A DNA stretch of 46,553 nt, from the NCBI GenBank assembly GCA_003248075.1, contig QJYK01000019.1, forward strand, positions 1-46,553, written 5' to 3'. A program made the translations under genes and the position numbers. This DNA is from Gemmatimonadota bacterium. Lineage in GTDB: Bacteria; Gemmatimonadota; Gemmatimonadetes; Longimicrobiales; Gaopeijiaceae. Positions 7,573 to 15,978 of this stretch are shown piece after piece; position 1 is the first letter of the stretch; the number at the start of each line of letters is the position of its first letter. The notes under the pieces were generated by a model. It made no database searches and was not told the origin of the DNA. It saw only the letters and a program-made list of their open reading frames with translations.

Positions 7573-8314
7573 CTTCTCCACCTTTGGCTTGTGTCGCCCG
7601 GGACGCGGCCCGCAGCGAGCTGATCTCTTCGTCGGTCAGGGCACGCCAGCCACCGCTGGGCAGATCGCCGAGCTCGATGGGGCCGAAGCGCACGCGCAGC
7701 AGCCGAATCACGGGATACCCGATCGCGCTCATCATCCGGCGAACCTCCCGCTTGCGCCCTTCCGTGAGGACCAGCGTGAAGGTCGCTTGATCAGGCCCGG
7801 TCGCTTCCACCCCGGCACGCATCGCCCTTGCCGGACCGTCCTCCAGAAGCACCCCTCGTCGGAGCCGCTCCGCGGCCTCGGCAGGCGGCACCCCTCGCAC
7901 GGTCGCCCTGTACTCGCGCTCGACGCCCCCGGAAGGGTGCATGAGCGCGTTGGCCAGCCCACCCTCGTTGCCCATCAGGAGCAGACCTTCCGTCGGCTTG
8001 TCCAGCCGTCCGACGTAGCGCAACTCGGCCATCTCCTCGGGCAGGATGTCGTACACCGTGGGGCCGCCGTGCGGGTCGCCTCGGGTTGTGAGGATGCCCG
8101 GGGGCTTGTGGAAGGCGATCCACCGCAAGTCCCGGGGCCGGACGATCTGGCCATCCACTTCGACCACGTCCTGCTCGCCGACCCTGCTGCCCAGCTCCAT
8201 CACGGTGCGACCATTCACCCGGACCCGCCCGGCCACGATCAGCCGCTCCGCCTCTCGCCGGGAGGCCCTCCCCGACATGGACAGGAAGCGCTGGAGTCGC
8301 GGCCTCTCGCTCAA
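7556..8314 (-). CDS. rluB: 23S rRNA pseudouridine synthase, RluB/RsuA family
   Basis: Isomerises a specific uridine in ribosomal RNA, probably 23S U2605 by family resemblance. The 252-residue protein has an N-terminal S4 RNA-binding domain (residues about 6-55, LQRFLSMSGRASRREAERLI), the FHKPPGILTT motif at 68-77 and the catalytic motif VGRLDKPTEGLLL with Asp105 as nucleophile. VEREYRATVRG and EGRKREVRRMM are typical of the RsuA/RluB/RluE/RluF branch. The start is TTG at 8314; later ATGs would remove part of the S4 domain. RluB versus RsuA or RluE is not fully settled. It lies nine bases after scpB, an arrangement common in many bacteria. Confidence 0.92.
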   Translation of the reverse strand: MSERPRLQRFLSMSGRASRREAERLIVAGRVRVNGRTVMELGSRVGEQDVVEVDGQIVRPRDLRWIAFHKPPGILTTRGDPHGGPTVYDILPEEMAELRYVGRLDKPTEGLLLMGNEGGLANALMHPSGGVEREYRATVRGVPPAEAAERLRRGVLLEDGPARAMRAGVEATGPDQATFTLVLTEGRKREVRRMMSAIGYPVIRLLRVRFGPIELGDLPSGGWRALTDEEISSLRAASRATQAKGGEDGSEG

Positions 8315-8323
8315 CGTGCTCGC

Positions 8324-9085
8324 CTAGTCCGGGTCCTGCTCTGCCCCACCTTCAAAGGGCTCGTCGGCGTCGAAGTCGTCGGTTCCGAGGGCTTCGTCCG
8401 TCGCCGCGGCGACGCCCACCGCCGAAGCTCGCTCCGACTCCGACTCTTCGCCGGTCCCTTCGCCGCCCGCTGTAGGGGTCTCCGCTCCCGCCTCCGCGGC
8501 GCCCTCGTCGGTGACCCCCTCCGTCTCCCCCGTGTCCTCCGGCTCCGGACCGAGCGGGATGCGCTCCCGCAGCACGACCGGCAGCTCCTCCGGTCGCGGA
8601 AGGTCCTCCATCGACTCGAATCCGAAGTGCTCGAGGAAGCGCCGCGTGGTGCCGTAGAGCACCGGGCGCCCCAGCCCCTCGGCCCGGCCCACCACGTCGA
8701 TGAGCTCACGATCCGAGAGGGTCTTGAGCACACCGGCACAGCCCACGCCCCGCACGTACTCGATCTCGATCCTCCCGATGGGCTGTCGGTAGGCGATGAT
8801 GGCCAGCGTCTCGAGGGCCGGACCCGAGAGCCGGGAAGGGCGCGGGACGTTGTCGAATCGCTCGAGGTACGGTGCGAACTCGGGGCGCGTGAGCACCTGA
8901 TAGCCCTCGGCGAGCATGACCACCTGGAAGGAGCGCTGAGCATCGTCGTACTCGGCCTGTAGAAAACGGATCGCCTCCTCGACCCGATCCTCGTCGAGGG
9001 CCTCGTCGGCCCGCGCGATCTCGTCCGCGGTCAACGGCGCGTCCGAGGCGAACAGCACGGCCTCGACGATCTGATAGGGATTCAC
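8324..9085 (-). CDS. scpB: Condensin subunit ScpB with long acidic tail
   Basis: Partner of the SMC-ScpA complex that compacts and segregates the chromosome. Residues about 1-180 carry the paired winged-helix fold; LETLAIIAYRQPIGRIEIEYVRGV is a hallmark segment, followed by LIDVVGRAEGLGRPVLYGTT. Residues about 190-253 are a low-complexity Glu/Asp/Ala/Gly tail that is probably disordered, making this protein (253 aa) longer than many ScpB proteins. The start is GTG at 9085, overlapping the scpA stop as GTGA, so translation is coupled. The SMC gene itself is not in the window. Confidence 0.93.
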   Translation of the reverse strand: MNPYQIVEAVLFASDAPLTADEIARADEALDEDRVEEAIRFLQAEYDDAQRSFQVVMLAEGYQVLTRPEFAPYLERFDNVPRPSRLSGPALETLAIIAYRQPIGRIEIEYVRGVGCAGVLKTLSDRELIDVVGRAEGLGRPVLYGTTRRFLEHFGFESMEDLPRPEELPVVLRERIPLGPEPEDTGETEGVTDEGAAEAGAETPTAGGEGTGEESESERASAVGVAAATDEALGTDDFDADEPFEGGAEQDPD

Positions 9086-9900
9086 TGGGCCCGCTCTCCT
9101 TCTTGTTCGGCGCCGACGGCCGCCGGCGGCTCGTCGCTCTCGGGGACTTCCTCGCTCTCGGGCTCCTCTTCACGCCGATAGATCCACAGCTCCGCGAAGG
9201 GCCGCGCCTGACGCAGGTAGAGGATCCGCCGCCGCGTGAGCTCCAGACCGGCGAGGAAGGTCATCACGCCGTGCATCTTCTCGCGGAAGCCCTGCAGGAG
9301 CCGGCTGAACTCCACACGGGTGCCCTCCCGCAGCCGATCGAGGATCAGGACGACCTTGTCCTCCATGGCGATCGTCCGGGGCGTGATTCGGTGCTCGCGC
9401 TCGCGCTCGACCGGCATCTCGACCAGCAGCGCCTTGGCCCAGACGTCGCTCCAGGTGGTCTCGAGCGGCGTCTCGGTAAGCGAGCGCCGGGGTCTCGGAG
9501 GGCAGTACCCCTTTCCGAAGCGCCGCGCACGATCGGCTTCCGCGGCATTCAGCCGCTGCGAGATCTCCCGGATCTGCTCGTACTCGAGCAGGCGCCTCAC
9601 CAGCTCCGCCCTCGGATCCTCGTCCTCCTCCTCTCCCGTGCGGGGGAGGAGCATCTGCGCCTTGATGCGGACCAGCGTGGCCGCCATCTCGAGGAACTCC
9701 CCGGCGCTGTCGAGGTCGTGGGCGCGGATCGTGCGAACCGCATGGAGGAACTGATCCGTGATCTTCGAGATGGGGATGTCGAAGACGTCGATGTCCTGGG
9801 TCCGAATGAGGTGCAGCAGCAGATCCAGGGGTCCCTGGAACCGCTCGACGTCCACGAGGAGGAAGCCCTCGCGACGGGCCAAACCCTCCTGCACGCTCAC
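9082..9900 (-). CDS. scpA: Segregation and condensation protein ScpA (kleisin)
   Basis: Kleisin subunit bridging SMC heads, 272 aa. The N-terminal SMC-binding helix is clear: VERFQGPLDLLLHLIRTQDIDVFDIPIS, followed by FLEMAATLVRIKAQMLLPR. The middle is charged and variable; the C-terminal winged helix (about 185-245) contains FSRLLQGFREKMHGVMTFLAGLEL and LYLRQARPFAELWI. A short acidic tail ends the protein. The GTG at 9900 was chosen because it overlaps the protease stop as GTGA and puts the conserved helix at the expected distance; a longer upstream frame runs through the protease gene and was rejected. Confidence 0.93.
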   Translation of the reverse strand: MSVQEGLARREGFLLVDVERFQGPLDLLLHLIRTQDIDVFDIPISKITDQFLHAVRTIRAHDLDSAGEFLEMAATLVRIKAQMLLPRTGEEEDEDPRAELVRRLLEYEQIREISQRLNAAEADRARRFGKGYCPPRPRRSLTETPLETTWSDVWAKALLVEMPVEREREHRITPRTIAMEDKVVLILDRLREGTRVEFSRLLQGFREKMHGVMTFLAGLELTRRRILYLRQARPFAELWIYRREEEPESEEVPESDEPPAAVGAEQEGERAQ

Positions 9901-10547
9901 ATCCACAGACGGATGAACCCGTCCGCGGCGCCCATCAGGTAGGTCACCGGTGCCAACAGGACCCGGAACAGGCCCGGGAAGAGGAACATGAGGCCCATGA
10001 GCACGAGGATCCCGTACCGACCGGCCTGCCGGTATTGTAGCGCCAGCGGGCGGGGAAGCGCGTGGAAAAGAACGTGGGACCCATCGAGGGGCGGAATCGG
10101 GATCAGGTTGAAGACCGCGAGGATCAGGTTGAGGAAGATGCCGTACTGGGCGGCTTGCAGCAGCAAATCGGTGACCACATTGGTCCCGACCAGAGCCTCG
10201 ATCTTGAGGAAGGCGACGGTGGCCAGCGTCGAAATCGCCGCCAGGATCAGGTTCGACACGATCCCGGCAAGAGAGACGCGAATGTCCCCTGCCACGTAGT
10301 TCCGGTACCGGGACGGGTTCACCGGCACGGGCTTGGCCCATCCGAACATGAAGCCCGAGCCGCTGAAGTGCAGCGCCAGAGGTACCAGGACCGAGCCGAT
10401 CGGATCCAGGTGCGACGCCGGATTGAGCGTGAGCCGGCCGAGACGTTCCGCGGTGTCGTCACCCTCGCGGCGCGCCTGCCACGCGTGGGCGACTTCGTGG
10501 ACGACGACCGAGAAGATCAGGACGGCGATGAGGAGGATGGCTTCCAT
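9897..10547 (-). CDS. Site-2 protease family (M50) membrane metalloprotease
   Basis: Predicted intramembrane zinc protease, 216 aa, of the short site-2 protease group without PDZ domain. The zinc motif HEVAH lies at residues 17-21 in the first hydrophobic segment. The second conserved site NLIPIPPLDGSHVL (about residues 143-156) supplies the Asp ligand. About five to six membrane segments are visible. Its substrate is unknown. It is the first gene of the run leading to scpA, scpB, rluB-like, SDR-like and upp, and shares a 4-base overlap with scpA. No Shine-Dalgarno is evident before the ATG. Confidence 0.9.
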   Translation of the reverse strand: MEAILLIAVLIFSVVVHEVAHAWQARREGDDTAERLGRLTLNPASHLDPIGSVLVPLALHFSGSGFMFGWAKPVPVNPSRYRNYVAGDIRVSLAGIVSNLILAAISTLATVAFLKIEALVGTNVVTDLLLQAAQYGIFLNLILAVFNLIPIPPLDGSHVLFHALPRPLALQYRQAGRYGILVLMGLMFLFPGLFRVLLAPVTYLMGAADGFIRLWM

Positions 10548-10693
10548 GGCGGCAAAAACCTACCTACCGTGGGTGGGGAGGGTCTAGTGCCCGGGCCGGG
10601 GATGCAGGCGCCCCGGTCGGTGCGCGGACCGGCCGGGCCGTGATGAAACCTAGCGGACGAGGGCCACGAACACCCCGCCCTGAATCGCGCCCA

Positions 10694-10722
10694 TTGCTCC
10701 CCTTGCCTGTCGTTTCTAGGTT
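10694..10722 (+). promoter_or_regulatory. Candidate rpsT promoter
   Basis: TTGCTC at 10694-10699 and TAGGTT at 10717-10722 are separated by 17 bases, a sigma-70 type arrangement upstream of rpsT. The leader would be about 40 bases. Supported by spacing only; other matches cannot be excluded. Confidence 0.4.
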
Positions 10723-10770
10723 ATTTGGCTCGGTAACGAGGAAAATGCAGCTACGCGGCCCCGAGGCAGC

Positions 10771-11028
10771 ATGCCGAACATCAAGAGCGCGAAGAAGCGA
10801 ATGGAGCTCAGCCGCTCCGCCCGACTCAAGAACCGGGCCGAGCGGTCCCGCATCCGCACGGCGATCAAGCGCGTGCGGCTGGCGGCAACCGCCGAGGAAG
10901 GAAAAGCCCGGCTGGTCGAGGCCCAGGCCATCCTGGACCGCGCAGCGACCCGCCGCCTCTACCATCCCAATACCGTTGCCCGCGTGAAGGGGCAGCTCCA
11001 GAAGCACGTCACGCGTTTGGGCGGCTGA
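10771..11028 (+). CDS. rpsT: 30S ribosomal protein S20
   Basis: Small-subunit ribosomal protein that binds 16S rRNA, 85 aa, normal length. The sequence starts MPNIKSAKKRMELSRSAR and has the usual Lys/Arg-rich helical composition, with IRTAIKRVR and the C-terminal YHPNTVARVKGQLQKHV characteristic of S20. A GAGG Shine-Dalgarno lies shortly before the ATG. The gene is monocistronic: it has its own candidate promoter, a strong terminator directly after it, and divergent and convergent neighbours. Confidence 0.97.
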   Translation: MPNIKSAKKRMELSRSARLKNRAERSRIRTAIKRVRLAATAEEGKARLVEAQAILDRAATRRLYHPNTVARVKGQLQKHVTRLGG

Positions 11029-11050
11029 CGCTCCGCGAGCGTCCGTGACC

Positions 11051-11090
11051 CGACCCGGGAGCCATGTCGGCGCCCGGGTCGTTTTGTTTT
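11051..11090 (+). terminator. Rho-independent terminator of rpsT
   Basis: A perfect 9-bp stem (11051-11059 with 11073-11081) is extended inside by GCC/GGC (61-63 with 69-71) after one mismatch, and is followed directly by ttttgtttt. This is the clearest intrinsic terminator in the window. It separates rpsT from the convergent pyrC. Confidence 0.9.
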
Positions 11091-11114
11091 CCGCCCACCC
11101 GACCGACCGGCACC

Positions 11115-12398
11115 TCAGCCCTCGAAGACCGTCCTCCCCCCGACGATCGTCCGGCGCACCTGTCCGCGGAGCTCCCAGCCGGCGAACGGCGAGTTCCGGC
11201 TCCGCGATCGGAAGGCCTTCGGGTCCACGACCCAGCGGGCGTCGGGATCGAACACGGTGATGTCGGCTACGCTACCCGGCGCCAGCGTGCCGCCGGGAAG
11301 GCGGAAGACCTTCGCGGGCTGACAGCTCATGCGTTCGACCATGGCGGTCAGATCCAGGATCCCCTCGTCCACCACGTGCGTGAGCACGAGGCCGAGCGCC
11401 GTCTCCAGCCCGACGATCCCGTTCGGCGCGTCCGTGAACGCGGCCTCCTTCTCGTCGTAGTGGTGCGGGGCATGGTCGGTCGCGATGGTATCGAGCGTAC
11501 CGTCACCGAGTCCCGAACGCACGGCGTCGACGTCGGCCCGCGTGCGTAGCGGCGGGTTCATCTTGGCCTCGGTGCGGTATCCCTCGACGGCCTCGTCCGT
11601 GAGGATCAGATGGTGGGGCGTCGCCTCCGCCGAGACCCGTACCCCCCGGGACTTCGCCTGACGGATCATCTCCACGCCGAACGCCGTGGACACGTGCTGG
11701 AGGTGGATGTGTCCCCCGGTGAGCTCCGCGAGCAGCAGGTCCCGCACGATGTGCGCGTCCTCCGCCGCGTTGGGCTTCCCGGGCAAACCCAGCCGCGTCG
11801 CGACCAGCCCGGCGTTCATGTGCCCCCGGGCGGACAGGGTGAGGTCCTCGGGATGATCGGCGACCGGGATCCCGAACGCCTGGGCGTACAGGAGCGCGAG
11901 CCGCATCAGCCCCGAGTCCATGACGGGACTCCCATCGTCCGTGATCGCCACCGCGCCGGCCTCCACCATTTCGCCGACGAGCGCCAGACGCTCCCCGGCG
12001 CGGCCGGCCGAGATGCAGCCCACCGGGTAGACGCGGGCCGCCCCCGCCCTTCGGCCCTCGGCCAGGACGAAGCCCACTGTGGCCGGATCGTCGATCGGGG
12101 GGTTCGTGTTTGGCATGGCCAGGACGGATGTGAACCCCCCGGCGACGGCGGCGCGGGCGCCGGAGGCGATCGTCTCCTTGTGCTCGTCGCCGGGCTCGCG
12201 CAGGTGGACGTGGGCGTCGATCAGGCCCGGCGTGACCACCAGCCCACCGCATTCGATCACCCTCGTGTCGGGTCCGGCCTCCAGCTCCGGTGCCAGCGCC
12301 GCGACCATCCCGTCCGCCAGCATCAGGTCGCGCACACCGTCGAGCTTCTGTGAAGGGTCGACCACCCTGCCCCCTCGCAGCAGCGTCCGCGCGCTCAT
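11115..12398 (-). CDS. pyrC: Dihydroorotase
   Basis: Third step of de novo pyrimidine synthesis: cyclises carbamoyl-aspartate to dihydroorotate. At 427 aa it matches the long class I dihydroorotases. The metal motif [10 protein letters not shown] (about residues 60-69) and the downstream [14 protein letters not shown] (about 302-315) are clear. The segment [14 protein letters not shown] is the type that in some class I enzymes replaces the carboxylated Lys with Asp, so metal content may follow that group. The ATG overlaps the pyrB stop by four bases (ATGA). It converges on rpsT. Confidence 0.95.
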   Translation of the reverse strand: MSARTLLRGGRVVDPSQKLDGVRDLMLADGMVAALAPELEAGPDTRVIECGGLVVTPGLIDAHVHLREPGDEHKETIASGARAAVAGGFTSVLAMPNTNPPIDDPATVGFVLAEGRRAGAARVYPVGCISAGRAGERLALVGEMVEAGAVAITDDGSPVMDSGLMRLALLYAQAFGIPVADHPEDLTLSARGHMNAGLVATRLGLPGKPNAAEDAHIVRDLLLAELTGGHIHLQHVSTAFGVEMIRQAKSRGVRVSAEATPHHLILTDEAVEGYRTEAKMNPPLRTRADVDAVRSGLGDGTLDTIATDHAPHHYDEKEAAFTDAPNGIVGLETALGLVLTHVVDEGILDLTAMVERMSCQPAKVFRLPGGTLAPGSVADITVFDPDARWVVDPKAFRSRSRNSPFAGWELRGQVRRTIVGGRTVFEG

Positions 12399-13363
12399 GC
12401 TTCCCCTCCACCCTTGGCGGCCTCGGCCTTCTCGGGCTGTCCGCCGGACAGCAGATAAAGCACCGCCATGCGCACCGCGACCCCGTTGGTCACCTGATTC
12501 AGGATCACGGAGTGCGGTCCGTCCGCGACGTCCGAGTCGATCTCGACACCCCGGTTCATGGGGCCCGGGTGGAGGATGAGGAGATCCCGGGGCGCTTTCT
12601 CCAGACGTTCGCTCGAGATTCCCCAGATCCGGTTGTACTCACGAAGGGACGGGACGTAGCCGGCTTCCATGCGCTCGAGCTGGAGCCTGAGCACGTTCAG
12701 CACGTCGGCCCACTGGATCGCCTCTTCCACGCGGGGAAACACGCGCACACCCAGCTCGCCGAAGCTCCTCGGCAGCAGCGTGGGCGGACCACACACGGCT
12801 ACCTCCGCACCCAGCTTGAGCAGCCCGTAGATGTTGGAGCGGGCGACGCGCGAGTGCAGGATGTCTCCCACGATGCACACCTTCAGGCCCCCGATCCGAC
12901 CCATCCGGTCGCGGATGGTCAGCATGTCCAGGAGGCCCTGCGTCGGATGCTCGTGCGCGCCGTCTCCGGCGTTGACCACGTTGGACGGGATCCGATCGGC
13001 CAGGAACCCGGCTGCGCCCGACGAGCCGTGGCGAATCACGACCATGTCGATCCGCATCGCCTCCAGGTTCCGCGCGGTATCGACGAGGGTCTCGCCCTTG
13101 GCCACCGAGGAGCCGGTCGACGAGATGTTGACCGTATCGGCGGACAGACGCTTCTCTGCGAACTCGAAGGATACGCGCGTCCGCGTGGAGGCCTCGAAAA
13201 AGAGGTTCACGATGGTCTTGCCACGCAGCACGGGGACCTTCTTGATGCGCCGCTCCGAGATCTCCTTGAACGGTTCCGCGGTGTCGAGGATGGCGACGAT
13301 CTGCTCGCGGGACAGGGACTCGAGACCGACCAGGTCCTTGCCCAGGGCGCCGGTCTGGCTCAC
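12395..13363 (-). CDS. pyrB: Aspartate carbamoyltransferase catalytic subunit
   Basis: Second step of pyrimidine synthesis, joining carbamoyl phosphate and aspartate; 322 aa, normal length. The carbamoyl-phosphate motif [11 protein letters not shown], the [14 protein letters not shown] motif and the C-terminal [12 protein letters not shown] are all intact. GTG at 13363 was chosen because it overlaps the pyrR stop as GTGA and puts the first helix at the expected place; the frame extends 36 bases further into pyrR. No pyrI regulatory subunit is present, so the enzyme probably acts as a trimer or with dihydroorotase, as in other pyrB-pyrC pairs. Confidence 0.95.
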   Translation of the reverse strand: MSQTGALGKDLVGLESLSREQIVAILDTAEPFKEISERRIKKVPVLRGKTIVNLFFEASTRTRVSFEFAEKRLSADTVNISSTGSSVAKGETLVDTARNLEAMRIDMVVIRHGSSGAAGFLADRIPSNVVNAGDGAHEHPTQGLLDMLTIRDRMGRIGGLKVCIVGDILHSRVARSNIYGLLKLGAEVAVCGPPTLLPRSFGELGVRVFPRVEEAIQWADVLNVLRLQLERMEAGYVPSLREYNRIWGISSERLEKAPRDLLILHPGPMNRGVEIDSDVADGPHSVILNQVTNGVAVRMAVLYLLSGGQPEKAEAAKGGGEA

Positions 13364-13920
13364 GCCCCTTCCGTCCCGGCGCGCACGAGATCGACACACA
13401 GGCGACCGTCCCTCTTGGGGACCAGCACTTCAACGATCTGGCTCTCGTCCAACAGCTCGACGTGTCGACCGACCACGTCGGGCTGGATCGGGAGCTCCCG
13501 GCCATCCCGGTCGACGAGCACGCACAACAGGATCCGCGAGGGTCGCCCCCAATCCATGAGCTCGTTCATCGCGGCGCGAGCCGTCCGTCCGGTGAACTGC
13601 ACGTCGTCGACGAGCACCACGGTCTGGCCGTCGACCCCGGTGGATGGAAGCTCCGAGCCCCCGATGATCGGGCGGGGCCCGATCTCCTCCAGGTCGTCGC
13701 GGTAGAGCGAGATATCGATGGAGCCCACCTCCACCCTCACGCCTTCGGCACGCTCGATCTCCTCCTGCAGGAGCTCGGCGATGTCGACCCCGCGCCGGTG
13801 GATGCCCATGAGCACCAGGTGGGACGTACCATGGTTGCGCTCCACGATCTCCCGGGCCATGCGAGAGAGGGCGCGGCGTACGGCCTTCTCGTCCATGACT
13901 GCGGTTCGATCGGCGGTCAT
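13360..13920 (-). CDS. pyrR: PyrR: pyrimidine regulatory protein / uracil phosphoribosyltransferase-like
   Basis: Phosphoribosyltransferase-fold protein of 186 aa. In Firmicutes PyrR binds pyr mRNA and attenuates transcription; in some other bacteria a similar protein precedes pyrB. The PRPP loop [17 protein letters not shown] (residues about 101-117) is intact, and [11 protein letters not shown] with the downstream [10 protein letters not shown] is characteristic. It is the first gene of the pyrR-pyrB-pyrC run with 4-base overlaps to the next gene. I saw no anti-terminator or PyrR-binding loop in the short leader, so regulatory function by attenuation is unproven here. An alternative ATG lies at codon 9. 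Confidence 0.92.
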   Translation of the reverse strand: MTADRTAVMDEKAVRRALSRMAREIVERNHGTSHLVLMGIHRRGVDIAELLQEEIERAEGVRVEVGSIDISLYRDDLEEIGPRPIIGGSELPSTGVDGQTVVLVDDVQFTGRTARAAMNELMDWGRPSRILLCVLVDRDGRELPIQPDVVGRHVELLDESQIVEVLVPKRDGRLCVDLVRAGTEGA

Positions 13921-13961
13921 CCGGGCGTGGTCGGGGACGGCTCCTGGGGGATCGCGGCCGG

Positions 13962-13990
13962 AACGTAGCGGCGCCCGATTGGGGCGTCAA
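13962..13990 (-). promoter_or_regulatory. Candidate promoter of the pyr operon
   Basis: On the minus strand TTGACG (13985-13990) and TACGTT (13962-13967) are spaced by 17 bases. The -35 matches five of six consensus bases; the -10 is weak. The predicted leader is about 35 bases, too short for a classical attenuator. Confidence 0.4.
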
Positions 13991-14048
13991 CGAACGGCGT
14001 GATGTCGCCTGGTTTCCCGCCCGCGAGCCCTCCAGGAGCCACTCCAAG

Positions 14049-15965
14049 ATGCGAAGACAGCGCCTCACGGCCCTTCTCACCTTCGCGTTGGCGTGGCCCG
14101 CGGCGAGCCTCGCCCAGGAGCTGGACGCGCCCACGGTGGTGCTGCACGGAGTCCCCTTCCGCGTTGCGGTCCAGGCGCGGCTCGACCCCCTCACCCTCGA
14201 GGTCCGCGACGCCCAGGGAGCGCTCCTCGGCGTCGCGACCGCTGGCCCCCTCGATACCGCCATCGTGAGCGACGCCGTGGTGACCTCCGGCGCGCAGCTC
14301 CCCCTTCAGGTGCGCTTCGGCGCTGAGGCGCACGTGGTGACACCCACGCTCGTCCCGGGATGGGTATCGCTGGTGCCCCCGCTCATCGCAATCGCGCTGG
14401 CCCTGATCTTCCGCGAGGTCGTCACGGCGCTGTTCGCCGGCGTGTGGTTCGGGGCCCTCATGGTCGCCGGGTGGAACCCCATCGCCGGAACCTGGCGCCT
14501 GATCGACCATTTCGTGGTGCCCGCCCTGGGCGACGTGGACGGCGGGCATGTGCAGATCGTTGTCTTCTCCCTGCTGCTCGGCGGCATGGTGGGGGTCATC
14601 GCCCGCAACGGCGGGACCATGGGGATCGTGGAAGCCGTCGCACCCCTCGCGAGGTCGGCCCGGAGAGGGAAGATCGCCGCCTGGGCCGCGGGCCTCGCGA
14701 TCTTCTTCGACGATTACGCGAACACGCTGATCGTGGGCAACACCATGCGCCCGATCACGGACCGCCTGAAGATCTCCCGTGAGAAGCTCGCCTACATCGT
14801 CGACTCGACCGCGGCGCCCGTGGCGGCTATCATCCCCATCTCGACGTGGGTCGGATACGAGATCAGCCTCATCGCCGACGGACTCAGGATCGCCGCGGAG
14901 CAGAACCCCCAGCACGCGGCCACGCTCGCCGGAGCGAGCCCGTTCGCGATCTTCATCGAGACCATCCCGTACCGCTTCTACCCGCTCCTCGCCCTCATCT
15001 TCGTCTTCCTGACGTCCGTCATGGACCGGGACCTGGGCCCGATGGCGCACGCCGAGAAGCGCGCGGCGGCCGGCGGTGGTCTCCACCGCCCGGGTGCGCA
15101 GCTCGCCACCGACACCTCGAGCACGCTGATGGAGCCGAAATCGGGGGTGCGCCACCGCTGGTGGAACGCGGCGATCCCCGTCCTCACGGTGGTGGTCGTC
15201 GTCCTGTGGGGTCTCTACGTCACGGGCCGTGCCGGGGCGGGGCCCGACGGCTCTCTCATGGACGTGTTCGGTGCCGCGGATCCCTTCTCGACGCTCCTGT
15301 GGGGCTCGCTGGCCGGTTGCCTGGTCGCGATCGCGCTCTCGGCGGGACAGCGCATGCTCTCGGTCGCCGAGGGGATCGACGCCACCGTAGCGGGGATGCG
15401 CGCCATGATGATCGCGATGATCATCCTGGTCCTCGCATGGTCGCTCGGCGCGGTCACCCAGGAGATCGGCACGGCGCAGTACCTGTCGCAGCTCCTCACC
15501 GGGCGCGTGGCGCTGCACCTCGTGCCGGTGATCGTCTTCATCACCGCGGCCGCCATGTCCTTCGCGACCGGCACTTCCTGGGGCACGATGGCGATCCTGC
15601 TCCCCCTCGTGATCCCCCTCACCGTGTCGATGGGCGGGGATTCGGGCTTCGACGGGGGTACCCACTACTCGATCCTGCTGGGCTCGATCTCCTCGGTGCT
15701 CGCCGGTGCGATCTTCGGCGACCACTGCTCGCCGATCTCCGACACCACGGTGCTCTCCTCCACCGCCTCGGCTTGCGACCACGTGGACCACGTGCGCACG
15801 CAGCTGCCGTACGCGTTTCTCGTCGCGGGCGTCGGGATGGTGCTGGGCGACATCGGCACGGCGTACGGGCTGCCCATCTGGGTGGCGCTCGTCGGGAGCG
15901 TGGGCGTTCTCTACCTGGCTCTGCGCGTCTTCGGATCCGACGTCCGCGAGTCGGCCGCGAGTTAG
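14049..15965 (+). CDS. NhaC-family Na+/H+ antiporter with exported N-terminal domain
   Basis: Predicted sodium/proton antiporter in the inner membrane. The family core contains the diagnostic AIFFDDYANTLIVGNTMRP and REKLAYIVDSTAAPVA segments and, near the C terminus, AGAIFGDHCSPISDTTVLS. About eleven to twelve hydrophobic segments are visible. Unlike the usual roughly 450-530 residue proteins, this 638-residue one starts with a signal-like sequence (residues 1-22, ending ASLAQ) and about 80 residues of beta-rich sequence before the first core helix at about residue 107. The ATG has AGGAG 11 bases upstream. The substrate could be another cation or an organic anion, since the family is broad. 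It is divergent from the pyr operon. Confidence 0.9.
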   Translation: MRRQRLTALLTFALAWPAASLAQELDAPTVVLHGVPFRVAVQARLDPLTLEVRDAQGALLGVATAGPLDTAIVSDAVVTSGAQLPLQVRFGAEAHVVTPTLVPGWVSLVPPLIAIALALIFREVVTALFAGVWFGALMVAGWNPIAGTWRLIDHFVVPALGDVDGGHVQIVVFSLLLGGMVGVIARNGGTMGIVEAVAPLARSARRGKIAAWAAGLAIFFDDYANTLIVGNTMRPITDRLKISREKLAYIVDSTAAPVAAIIPISTWVGYEISLIADGLRIAAEQNPQHAATLAGASPFAIFIETIPYRFYPLLALIFVFLTSVMDRDLGPMAHAEKRAAAGGGLHRPGAQLATDTSSTLMEPKSGVRHRWWNAAIPVLTVVVVVLWGLYVTGRAGAGPDGSLMDVFGAADPFSTLLWGSLAGCLVAIALSAGQRMLSVAEGIDATVAGMRAMMIAMIILVLAWSLGAVTQEIGTAQYLSQLLTGRVALHLVPVIVFITAAAMSFATGTSWGTMAILLPLVIPLTVSMGGDSGFDGGTHYSILLGSISSVLAGAIFGDHCSPISDTTVLSSTASACDHVDHVRTQLPYAFLVAGVGMVLGDIGTAYGLPIWVALVGSVGVLYLALRVFGSDVRESAAS

Positions 15966-15978
15966 ATCGCGGGCACCG

